Shown here piece after piece: positions 56,191 to 64,000 of a stretch of 64,000 bases of DNA. A program made the position numbers and the translations under genes. Every line of letters starts with the position of its first letter. Positions within the stretch are counted from its first letter, which is position 1. Under the pieces are notes generated by a model. The model worked only from the letters and a program-made list of their open reading frames with translations, was not told the origin of the DNA and ran no database searches. Origin of the DNA: Bacteroidota bacterium (lineage in GTDB: Bacteria; Bacteroidota; Bacteroidia; B-17B0; Aurantibacillaceae); contig JADBXZ010000036.1 of NCBI GenBank assembly GCA_020403265.1, positions 1-64,000 of the forward strand. Direction: 5' to 3'.

Positions 56191-56883
56191 TCATAGTGTA
56201 ACATTTACTATTTTGACAATTGAAAGCCGGTTTTCAAATTTAAATTTCTTACCAGAAACTATCTTTTCCTCATTTTTAATTAATATAAGATTTAACTTAA
56301 CACTACTACACGGTAACAAAAAAAGATCACATTTGGGAATTACTATTTGATTACAGTTCCCTGCGATTCTATTCCAAGGATTGACAATACTCAGATAGTT
56401 TGGGACTAGCATAAACTCTATTTTATCATAATTTGAAAAAATACCTGTATTTATTACTAGATCGTTGCTTTTGGAAATTGTATTCGGCAAAATTATAGTA
56501 GAGTTGTTCATTGGATAACCTATATTAGTTGTATAATTAATGGTCGGTAAACTATCTGAATTCGTTAGAGCCCAAACAACTGGCTCCTGTGTTAAACTTC
56601 CTGTTGAATCAAAATAACTTTTAGCAACATTATTAAAAGCCATCTTTCTATTGTTATAATAAATGTCACCTGATTTCTTCAATTTAATATAATCAAAAGT
56701 ATTTGAACCATTTCCTTTAAAAACGTGTGCCATACCTTGATATGATTTAATAAACGTGCTGGTATCAATAATATATCTCGAGAAAGTTGATTTGAATATT
56801 GCTGAATATTTCAGAGAATTATTTAGCCACGAGGAAAAACTTACAATTATTAAGATTGCGAAAAAAAAGAATTTAATTTTCAT
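56191..56883 (-). CDS. Hypothetical secreted protein
   Basis: A 230-aa protein with an N-terminal signal (MKIKFFFFAILIIVSFSSWL) lacking a lipobox and a beta-rich body. Part of it is similar to the downstream 55354-56112 lipoprotein. Four Cys occur in the C-terminal half. It begins 7 bases after the 868-aa T9SS gene's stop, so it is in the same operon. Function unknown. Confidence 0.7.
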   Translation of the reverse strand: MKIKFFFFAILIIVSFSSWLNNSLKYSAIFKSTFSRYIIDTSTFIKSYQGMAHVFKGNGSNTFDYIKLKKSGDIYYNNRKMAFNNVAKSYFDSTGSLTQEPVVWALTNSDSLPTINYTTNIGYPMNNSTIILPNTISKSNDLVINTGIFSNYDKIEFMLVPNYLSIVNPWNRIAGNCNQIVIPKCDLFLLPCSSVKLNLILIKNEEKIVSGKKFKFENRLSIVKIVNVTL

Positions 56884-56890
56884 ACTGATT

Positions 56891-59497
56891 TTAATTTATT
56901 ATTGTAATACGTTTAATGCAGGTTACTGATTCGTTCCCTGTAAATTTAATATTATATACTCCCGGTGCCATACCCTTCAAGTTAACAGGCATACTCAGTT
57001 CGCCAGTTATAAATTTTGCAGAAAAAACAACTTTGCCAACCATGTCCTGAATTTCAAAATTTACATTATCTGTATTCCTTAGATTAAACATGATATTAAA
57101 TTCACCTGTATTTACTGTCGGGTACACCTCAATTTTATTATGAATAAAGTTAACATTATCAGTACCTATTCTCATTAAAGAGTCTAACTGACTGTTAAGT
57201 AAATCCACACTTATACTTTCAACACCTGTGTATTCTGGTGCCTTCTCTGAATATGGGTTTTTTGTAGAGACACTTCCTACGTAATTTAATGGCTCATCAT
57301 ACATTTCATCGTTGTTATTAGAACCTTTTCCCATATCCGGATTTCCGCATGTACCATGAAAAGGATTGATAACAGCTGCAAAATCAGCTCCTAAATTAAC
57401 TTCAAACCCGCCTGAACCATTAGGCAATAAAGCTATTTCTTTCCCGGCACGGTAGATAGCACCGGCGTTTGAGTTTAAGATATTAGTTGCCGTAATATTC
57501 TCATAGGCACCAAATGTTTTTATATTGGTGTTAGTAAAATTACTACCTATTGGGAAACTTGTTGTTGCTTTTCTAAAACTAAAATCTTGTGTGCCAATTG
57601 TAAATCCTTCTCTTAAATAAAATAAATTATGTAAAAGCATATAGTCTGTTCCGGCAAATTCTCCTTTGGGGTCATTACACCCTTGTCTCCACAATCCATC
57701 AGTTACATCACATCTATTAGAAGCTCCCCAATTTGGCCCCGGTACAAAGGGAAATAAATAGAAGTTACCTGAACATGGTGCTGTATTAATAACATTTTGT
57801 AAAATATTCTTCAATTGATCATGACCGAAAGGAGTTATGTAACTCAAGTACTTTGATGGTACAGCAGGGTGACCGTTATTTCTGTGCAAAATATCCCTAA
57901 TATAAACAGGCATAATTAACTCACTACCAAGATGGAGTTGTTGATTTCCAGACGGTGGTGTACAATCATTAAAAGTAAATGGCGTAGTCGTTGTAAATTT
58001 TGTTAACTTCTGATCAGTTGCATTAAATATTATACTTGGAAATAAATTGTTAAATAAATTTTGTATCACAGCATTCAAAGTATTAATAGCTATGTTCAAT
58101 ACAACAATTACCGGTGTTAACCATGTTGGCGTGTTTGATAGTTGATTTTGCAAATTCGTTAAAGTTGTGGCTAATCCACCAATCTGATTTTCAATATCAA
58201 TATCTTTTACAACCTTACTCTCCCAAAAACAATTACAAATACTAGCTAATACAGAAAATATTCCATTATTGTTTAAGTTATTAGAGAATTCGCTTGCCAT
58301 ATATAGATTCCAAATATCGCCAGATGTTGAAGAAACAACATTTCTGAAGTCTGTATTTGCGTTCTTTGGATATGAAATCCCTGTTCCTAGAGAAAAAAAT
58401 ATACCTGTACTGGCAAAAATATTTGGCATATCATTACTTGTAAAATCAGCTCCATTACCAAATTCTTTTATAAATGCCCCAGCATTATCAATTGCATAAG
58501 CTGCTACAGCACTGAGGCCACCTGTCTGGACTATATCATTATTATTTGCAGGATTTCTATAATTATAGGCAGGGTCATTTTTAAAACGACCTGCCAACCT
58601 CTCTGCGATATCTATTGCTTGTTGCCTAATACTTGTTCCTCCCGCACCAAAACCAAAAGTTGCCCCGTTATCTGTATCACCAGGGTCTACCATTTCTTTT
58701 ATCATTGCGCACCCCATCAATAAATAATAAACTTGATCTTGGCTTGCTTCAAAACCATGTATTACTCCTTTTTTTTTAGGCGAATTTTCGTCATTCCAGT
58801 TTTTTGTTGGATCAAGATCTTTTATAAATGCCGTGTGATTTGATTCAGTTACTAATTGACCTTTCGGACCATTTACTGCATTTGGAAAAGTAGGAGCAAA
58901 TCCAAAATCTGTGCTCTGCGAAATCGGTGCTCCGGTGTTATCAAGACCAGAATTGTTATAATTAAAATGTTCGTAGTTATTAGCAATAAAATCTACTGGT
59001 ATATCGTCTCTTACAAAAAAACCATTTAACCCAGCTGGAACAAGAGTCTTGGGATTTCCTGGATTAGGATGATTAAAAATAATTTGCTCCGCAACAAAAT
59101 CTAACCTGTTAATTGCACTTAAACCACAAAACAATTCATGCTTTACCCTGCTAACATCTTGGCCATTCATTTTTAACAATCTATACTCCATGGCTAAAGC
59201 AGTCAAATAAATGCCTAACCGAGCGCTACAATCACCTGCACGCATTTGATCAGTGCCTAAACCAGAGGTAAGGTACGTAAGGCCAGCATTGTCTGGATGC
59301 ATAATATCCCAAGACTGATTTCCTCTCTCGTTAAATGGTAAACTTTCGCCAGGTAACAGCCCAACTTTCATAAAATCATTTTGCAGCCTTGTTTTATAAT
59401 AATAGTACTTCTTATGATTTAAACTTTCATTTTGAGCTTTACCCGACAAAAAAAATACTAGGAAGATAAAAACATTATTTAAACATTTCGATTTCAT
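56891..59497 (-). CDS. Large T9SS-secreted protein of unknown fold
   Basis: An 868-aa protein with a signal peptide (to SGKAQ) and a T9SS type A sorting domain in the last ~80 residues (NKIEVYPTVNTGEF ... APGVYNIKF ... ITIIN). The N-terminal ~330 residues are helical with segments such as YYLLMGCAMIKEMVDPGD and AIDIAERLAGRFKNDPAYNY, which recall alpha/alpha-toroid enzymes. A Ser/Asn-rich middle and a Cys-containing domain follow. No catalytic motif can be assigned. It starts 23 bases inside the preceding lipoprotein gene. Confidence 0.75.
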   Translation of the reverse strand: MKSKCLNNVFIFLVFFLSGKAQNESLNHKKYYYYKTRLQNDFMKVGLLPGESLPFNERGNQSWDIMHPDNAGLTYLTSGLGTDQMRAGDCSARLGIYLTALAMEYRLLKMNGQDVSRVKHELFCGLSAINRLDFVAEQIIFNHPNPGNPKTLVPAGLNGFFVRDDIPVDFIANNYEHFNYNNSGLDNTGAPISQSTDFGFAPTFPNAVNGPKGQLVTESNHTAFIKDLDPTKNWNDENSPKKKGVIHGFEASQDQVYYLLMGCAMIKEMVDPGDTDNGATFGFGAGGTSIRQQAIDIAERLAGRFKNDPAYNYRNPANNNDIVQTGGLSAVAAYAIDNAGAFIKEFGNGADFTSNDMPNIFASTGIFFSLGTGISYPKNANTDFRNVVSSTSGDIWNLYMASEFSNNLNNNGIFSVLASICNCFWESKVVKDIDIENQIGGLATTLTNLQNQLSNTPTWLTPVIVVLNIAINTLNAVIQNLFNNLFPSIIFNATDQKLTKFTTTTPFTFNDCTPPSGNQQLHLGSELIMPVYIRDILHRNNGHPAVPSKYLSYITPFGHDQLKNILQNVINTAPCSGNFYLFPFVPGPNWGASNRCDVTDGLWRQGCNDPKGEFAGTDYMLLHNLFYLREGFTIGTQDFSFRKATTSFPIGSNFTNTNIKTFGAYENITATNILNSNAGAIYRAGKEIALLPNGSGGFEVNLGADFAAVINPFHGTCGNPDMGKGSNNNDEMYDEPLNYVGSVSTKNPYSEKAPEYTGVESISVDLLNSQLDSLMRIGTDNVNFIHNKIEVYPTVNTGEFNIMFNLRNTDNVNFEIQDMVGKVVFSAKFITGELSMPVNLKGMAPGVYNIKFTGNESVTCIKRITIIN

Positions 59498-59972
59498 ATA
59501 AATCGTTTTTAATAATTAATTGATTGTTATAAAGTTTTGTGATTTCAAAAACAGGTTGATCCAAAAATATTTTAGCAAATTTCCCTCTTCTTATTCTCGA
59601 TCCTTCGTTTATAATGTTCATTCTTTTATTATCTATTTGAAAATACAAAGTGGAATGAAAACCATTAACAGTATCTAATGTCCACATTGCTATTGAGTTG
59701 TAACATTCGTAATAACTGCTTGTTTTTTTTTGAGTAGTTTCATTGTCAAAACTTATAAATACTCTAACACTATTAAAATTTTTTGGAGCAATACTATCAT
59801 TATACTTATGAATTACGTCCTCTCCATTTAATTCAAGTTTTCTTACCTTCCATTCACCTTTCATTCTTGTTTTTACTGTTTTTAGGCTGATAAATGGGTC
59901 TTCTTTAAACTTGCGGCAATTGGAATGAGTAATTAAAACTATAAATAGAATATATACAATACTTTTTTTCAA
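59475..59972 (-). CDS. Lipocalin-like lipoprotein with TTG start
   Basis: A 165-aa lipoprotein (ITHSNC, about Cys19). The sequence around SLKTVKTRMKGEWKVRKLEL is the typical entry of Bacteroidota lipocalin-like proteins, followed by beta strands. The first codon is TTG, one base after the stop of fibre gene B, and it precedes the signal peptide exactly, so translation is probably coupled. Second gene of operon B. Ligand unknown. Confidence 0.75.
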   Translation of the reverse strand: MKKSIVYILFIVLITHSNCRKFKEDPFISLKTVKTRMKGEWKVRKLELNGEDVIHKYNDSIAPKNFNSVRVFISFDNETTQKKTSSYYECYNSIAMWTLDTVNGFHSTLYFQIDNKRMNIINEGSRIRRGKFAKIFLDQPVFEITKLYNNQLIIKNDLYEIEMFK

Positions 59973-59973
59973 A

Positions 59974-61527
59974 TTACTTAATTTTTTCTTTTAAAATTTG
60001 ATTTTCCTTCTTTAAATCGTTAATTTGCTTTTGTTGCTCAATTACATACAAATACAACTCTTCAATTTTTTCCATCTGTAGCTTTTGCATTTCAGCAATA
60101 TTTAAATCATTGACTTTTAAATCCACCTCACTTGGTATATTAGGTAAGTGTTTTTCCTTTTTAATAAAGTTCTCAACATCAGTTAAGGACATTAATTTGT
60201 AATTCTTGTCAAATACATAATCTGCCCAAACGCTGTTGTGAATATTTACAAAAACTTCTTTAGCCAATATTTTTCCATCAACAGCGAGCATAGCATTAAT
60301 ATGAGGTCCGCCAACTTTCGGTTTTTGGTTACCTATATAAGTTTTACCATCGCTTTTTATTACAAAAGCAACATTATTTGATGCATTTAACACGTTAAAA
60401 GCGTCTATGTTAACAGTTTTAATGGTTGTTTTTCCATCGTTATTGATTTTAAAAGCTTGATTATTACTCGCATCCAAAATATTTAATGCATCTGTATTAT
60501 TAGTTTTAATTGTCGTTTTGCCGTCTCCATCAATATAAAACGTTTCTGCACCATCCCCGGCAAATGATGTATTTTGCGTAACAGATATAGCTTTAGCACT
60601 ATTATATGTAGAAACCCTCAAGCCGGCACCACTGCTGGATCCATTTTTAATCTTTATTGCTTCACCAATTGAAGCTACATCATTTAATACATACAACTTA
60701 TTATTAGGCTCAACAAAAGTACTTGCAGAGTTATATCCTAACTGCAATCTTTGCCTCACATTTAACGCACCATCAATTGAAACAATATTTGTAGCATTAG
60801 CTCCAAAAGGCGTGCTATGTCCGAAAAATAAAACATTTCTATTGCAAAAACCATTTATAAATAAATCACCCGGGTGGTTGGTACTTGGATTACTTAATGC
60901 ACCTGTACCTTGAGTATCAAAAAAAGCATTAACACCGTTATGTCCTATTAAAACTTGACCACCCGTGATTGAAGGATTAGTTGGATTAAATGCAACAGAA
61001 ACCATTTGGGAAAACGCGTTAGCAATTCCCGGAATTGGACCATTAATGCAAGTTAAATTAGGTTGTGAATCTTCAGGTGCAATTGTACCACCATTACCAC
61101 CGTTTAAAATACCGGTTCCACCAGGTGCTGAAAACTTAAATAAAGACGGATAATTACTAGTGCCAGGTACATACTGCATAGTAATACCATTACTAGGTGT
61201 TGTACCTAATACAACTTTCGTTTTAAAATTAGCTGTTCCTGCTACATCCAATACACCTGCTACTTTTATGTCATGTTCTGCAATTACATTTTCCTTGGCC
61301 CTGATCGTATCTGTTGCTGTAATAGCATCTGCCTTTATAACAGTATTACTTTTTATTGTATCTGCTCGTAATGTTGTAGCACTAAAGGTTGTAGGAGCTT
61401 GAGCATTTAAATTTTGACTTAAAAACATTAAAACAGCTATTTTAAGCGTGTTTTTTTGATTCAAACGGGGGGGGGTATTCCCGCTAAGCTTGGCTTTAAT
61501 AAAACCGAAAACGTTGGTTTTTTTCAT
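59974..61527 (-). CDS. Tail-fibre-like surface protein B with poly-C leader
   Basis: A 517-aa paralogue of fibre A. It has a start ATG, a basic leader (MKKTNVFGFIKAKLSGN), TPP coded by nine C, the signal core (LKIAVLMFLSQNLNAQAPTTF region) and the stem repeats DTIRAKENVIAEHDIKVAG. A glycine-rich globular middle, two or three DGKTTIKT-type repeats of ~27 residues, WADYVFDKNYKLMSLTDVE and a coiled coil (EQQKQINDLKKENQILKEK) follow. It is probably exported and displayed on the surface. It is the head gene of operon B. The frame is intact at the present tract length. Confidence 0.85.
   Translation of the reverse strand: MKKTNVFGFIKAKLSGNTPPRLNQKNTLKIAVLMFLSQNLNAQAPTTFSATTLRADTIKSNTVIKADAITATDTIRAKENVIAEHDIKVAGVLDVAGTANFKTKVVLGTTPSNGITMQYVPGTSNYPSLFKFSAPGGTGILNGGNGGTIAPEDSQPNLTCINGPIPGIANAFSQMVSVAFNPTNPSITGGQVLIGHNGVNAFFDTQGTGALSNPSTNHPGDLFINGFCNRNVLFFGHSTPFGANATNIVSIDGALNVRQRLQLGYNSASTFVEPNNKLYVLNDVASIGEAIKIKNGSSSGAGLRVSTYNSAKAISVTQNTSFAGDGAETFYIDGDGKTTIKTNNTDALNILDASNNQAFKINNDGKTTIKTVNIDAFNVLNASNNVAFVIKSDGKTYIGNQKPKVGGPHINAMLAVDGKILAKEVFVNIHNSVWADYVFDKNYKLMSLTDVENFIKKEKHLPNIPSEVDLKVNDLNIAEMQKLQMEKIEELYLYVIEQQKQINDLKKENQILKEKIK
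61467..61475 (-). repeat. Poly-C tract (9) in the leader of fibre gene B
   Basis: Nine consecutive G on the plus strand, i.e. nine C in the coding strand, inside codons 18-21 of fibre gene B and before the hydrophobic signal core. A change of one base would stop synthesis of the exported protein. Confidence 0.9.
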
Positions 61528-61803
61528 GGGATTAACAAATTGTAAATCTAATTTACTAAAAACAATTGTTAATTAATAATAATTTCGCTCAAGTGAAAAT
61601 TTTAACAAATGAATGGTTTAAATTATTAGACTAAACTTTAAACATTCTGCAATTAGTTCAAAAATAATTGCCTTTTATTATAAAATTCTCTAAAAGTCAA
61701 TTAATCAGCATTTAATCCTAAACAGTCAATTGAAAAAAATTAACTGGCACATTAAATTTAAGCCCTACTATTATTAAATACGAGACATTGGGGAATTTAT
61801 TGA

Positions 61804-62769
61804 GTACAAAAATTTAGAATCTACTCTTATTACGAATGCTATAATATAGCTTATGATGCAGCCAATGCAAAATTTTATACCGCTGGTTTAAAATTTAACA
61901 CTAATCCCTTAACCAGTTATAACCTTGCTTGTATAGATACCAGCGGAAATGTAATCTGGAATAATCAGATTTGGAACAATAACAATTTATTCTACAATGA
62001 TATACAATTGTTTAATAATGAAATTTACTTATGTGGCAGTTTAAAGGTTAGTACAATATTAGGAAGCGGAGAGTTTAAACTTGCATTTGCCAAATATCAA
62101 AATAGCAACGGCTCATTGGTTGTTTCTAAAAATTACTGTAATGCTTTTTTGGGTAATCAATTTAATTCAATGCATATAAAAAACAATTCTGTTTTTTTAA
62201 CTGGTGCAGTTAGTACGCAAACTAATTTATATAATGGTTACAGGCATGCAGATATATTTTTTAAAATTAAGCACAATGGTGATAGTACTTCAATGAAACT
62301 ATATAATCATTTTACCGGTAATTCAGATAATCTTGAAATGTTCTTCGATATCAAAGAATGTAATGATGGCGGTTTTATAATGGGAGGTGCACCGGTTTAT
62401 GTAACAGCACCACAAAGTCAAAATTGGGTAGTAAAAACAGATAGTAATGGCGTAGGCCCCGGTATGGTAACTGTTAGCATTAAAGAATTTACAAATACAA
62501 ATTTTAAATTAACAATATACCCTGTACCTGCAAAAGATGTTTTAAATATTGAGCTCTTAACTAATAACAATGCAGTAGGCAGTATTGAAGCAACTGAAAG
62601 CAAAAATACTATAGAAATAATAAATATATTTGGACAAGTCATAAACAGTGTCCAACTAAGCGCTGCCAACAATATAATAAATGTAAATGGATTAAAGGCG
62701 GGCGTTTATTTCTTACACGCTACTATTAACAATGAGGTGTTAAAGCAAAAAATAATCATTGAAAAGTAA
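61804..62769 (+). pseudogene. 5'-truncated T9SS beta-propeller-like gene
   Basis: The frame is open from just after a TGA at 61801 but has no start codon or signal peptide. The readable protein begins VQKFRIYSYYECYNIAYDAA and continues with propeller-like repeats (FYTAGLKFNTNPLTS, GGFIMGGAPVYVT, NWVVKTDSNG). It ends in a T9SS type A sorting domain (LTIYPVPAKDVLNIEL ... GVYFLHATINN). A TTG at 62008 opens a shorter frame, but this lies in mid-protein. I read it as a decayed remnant of a larger secreted protein. The 276 bases upstream hold no other gene. Confidence 0.6.
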
Positions 62770-62943
62770 CTTTTTATATTATCCTTCAACTCAAAGTTAA
62801 TTTGAGATAACTTAGTTAAACTAGTCTTATTAATAATTATAAAAAATACTTCAAAGAAATTGGCTTCAAAGAAATTAGCACCTATCTACACTTGTGGATT
62901 TTAGTAATCCGGTGTGAAAAATTTGTCAATCCTTTATAATTTT

Positions 62944-62974
62944 ATGAGCCGAATCATTTTTATATTCGGCTCAT
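62944..62974. promoter_or_regulatory. Inverted-repeat operator upstream of the Fic gene
   Basis: ATGAGCCGAAT and ATTCGGCTCAT form perfect 11-bp arms 9 bases apart. A second, imperfect pair of the same half-sites (AGCCGAAT at about 62991 and ATTTGGCTCAT at 63008-63018) overlaps the -7 box. Confidence 0.65.
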
Positions 62975-63004
62975 AATTTAGCATTTTTTAAGCCGAATAA
63001 TTCG

Positions 63005-63012
63005 TATATTTG
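63005..63012 (+). promoter_or_regulatory. Bacteroidota -7 box of the Fic gene
   Basis: TATATTTG matches TAnnTTTG exactly, 9 bases before the ATG, and overlaps an operator half-site. Confidence 0.6.
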
Positions 63013-63021
63013 GCTCATCAA

Positions 63022-64000
63022 ATGTATAATTGGGAACTAAAAGATTGGCCAAAATTTACTTATTCATTAATTGGGTTAGAAGATACTTTTACCAAAATTT
63101 TAAGAAATGAAGGGCGTTTTGAAGGTATTGTAAAGCAATTGCCAAATAACATACAAGCAACTACACTCATTGAAATGATGATTGTTGAAGCCATGAAAAC
63201 ATCCGAAATTGAGGGTGAATTCTTCAGCAGAAAAGATGTGATGAGCTCCATCAAAAAAAACCTGGGTTTAGCCCCTGCATCTACAAAAATAATTAATAAA
63301 AATGCGGAGGGTGTTTCTAAAGTGATGATTGAAGTGAGAAACACGTATCAACAAACTTTAACCCAAGACGCTTTGTTTAAATGGCATAAAACACTATTGC
63401 TCAATCAAAAGAACATCAATACCGGACAATGGCGTAAACACAAAGAACCCATGCAGGTGGTGAGTGGCGCCATAGGAAAAGAAAAAGTATATTTTGAGGC
63501 GCCTCCAAGCAAGCTAGTAGATAAAGAAATGCAATTGTTTTTAAAGTGGTTTAATGCTACTGCGCCAAATGGGAAAAAGCATATTGTTAACGGCGTGGTT
63601 AGAAGTGCAATTGCTCACCTTTATTTTTTAAGTATCCATCCATTTGAAGACGGAAACGGAAGGATAGGTAGAGCCATAGCAGAAAAAGCACTTTCTCAAA
63701 ATGCAGGAGCACCCATATTGATAAGCATCTCATATGTTTTAGAAAAAAATAAAAAGGAATATTACAACCAATTACAAAAAGCTCAAAAAACAAATAACTT
63801 AACAGGATGGATTAATTATTTTGCAAAAGTAATTTTAGAAGCACAGGCTTACACAGAACAAAAAATTGAATTCACACTAAAAAAAATAAAGTTTTTAGAA
63901 ACGCTTAAACCCATGTTAAATGGAAGGCAGTTAAAAGTCTTGTTGAAAATGTTTGATGCAGGTAGTGAAGGTTTTGTTGGTGGAATGAACGCGGCAAAGT
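63022..64000 (+). CDS. Fic-domain protein (adenylyltransferase-type), partial at window end
   Basis: The gene starts at an ATG (MYNWELKDWPKF) and runs off the window after about 326 codons. An N-terminal helical region (DUF4172-like) carries the inhibitory helix motif TSEIEGE, followed by the catalytic loop HPFEDGNGRIGR (full HxFx(D/E)GNGRxxR). Fic proteins with an N-terminal inhibitory Glu normally transfer AMP to target proteins or to themselves in a restrained way. The remaining C-terminus begins like a winged helix (LNGRQLKVLLKMFDAGSEGF), suggesting autoregulation at the inverted repeats upstream. Target unknown. Confidence 0.9.
   Translation, partial: MYNWELKDWPKFTYSLIGLEDTFTKILRNEGRFEGIVKQLPNNIQATTLIEMMIVEAMKTSEIEGEFFSRKDVMSSIKKNLGLAPASTKIINKNAEGVSKVMIEVRNTYQQTLTQDALFKWHKTLLLNQKNINTGQWRKHKEPMQVVSGAIGKEKVYFEAPPSKLVDKEMQLFLKWFNATAPNGKKHIVNGVVRSAIAHLYFLSIHPFEDGNGRIGRAIAEKALSQNAGAPILISISYVLEKNKKEYYNQLQKAQKTNNLTGWINYFAKVILEAQAYTEQKIEFTLKKIKFLETLKPMLNGRQLKVLLKMFDAGSEGFVGGMNAAK

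Overview
The window is an AT-rich bacterial chromosome segment that looks like the phylum Bacteroidota. The signs are several -7 boxes of the TAnnTTTG type, almost no Shine-Dalgarno sequences, type IX secretion (T9SS) C-terminal sorting domains, Rho with a long acidic N-terminal insertion, and families typical of the phylum (DUF5689, DUF4199, RHS core proteins, TonB receptors). No tRNA, rRNA or CRISPR array was seen. Many long open frames begin at TTG; I moved these to the first sensible ATG, except where TTG really seems to be the start (plsY, the 59475-59972 lipoprotein and perhaps the first gene).

Layout. 229-14723 is mostly housekeeping: a secreted esterase, the DNA clamp dnaN, two divergent peroxiredoxins, a SpoU RNA methyltransferase, an operon of MlaD-like protein / membrane Fe-S protein / HAD protein / CCG-domain Fe-S protein / TPR lipoprotein, a membrane protein plus two-component pair, glutamate dehydrogenase, plsY and a lipoprotein. 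14772-23255 is an accessory island. It holds a gene fragment, two overlapping tyrosine recombinases (one catalytically degenerate), a CHC2-Toprim-ATPase primase/helicase, a divergent XRE regulator, small unknown proteins, a lipoprotein and an orphan RHS core/C-terminal cassette fused onto the 3' end of a membrane-protein gene. 23831-29993 is a surface-glycan cluster: two methyltransferases, GT8, GT2, an epimerase/dehydratase and a GT39-like transferase.

30107-35972 is a tightly coupled secreted/surface operon: a fibre-like protein, an outer-membrane barrel, a GH16/barrel chimera and a GH16 T9SS protein. 36532-41708 pairs a TonB receptor and a DUF5689 lipoprotein with a divergent secreted EEP nuclease. 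41772-46013 is ligA, an HTTM membrane protein and a methyltransferase. 46016-55247 has an M1 peptidase, a lipoprotein, DUF4199, Rho, another lipoprotein, dnaK and a DUF6265-like protein. 55354-61527 is a second fibre-headed secreted operon, followed by a decayed T9SS gene (61804-62769) and a Fic gene cut by the window end.

The most notable signal is the pair of paralogous fibre operons. In both, a C-rich tract lies between the start codon and the signal peptide of the fibre gene. Copy B has nine C and is in frame. Copy A reads CCCCTCCCCC and is out of frame by one base, so removing a single C restores a full signal peptide. This is what phase-variable surface display would look like, though a sequencing error or decay would give the same sequence. 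Other notable items are the primase-bearing integrative element, the GH16/barrel gene chimera, the RHS junction, a two-module dispersed repeat and several operator-like repeats.
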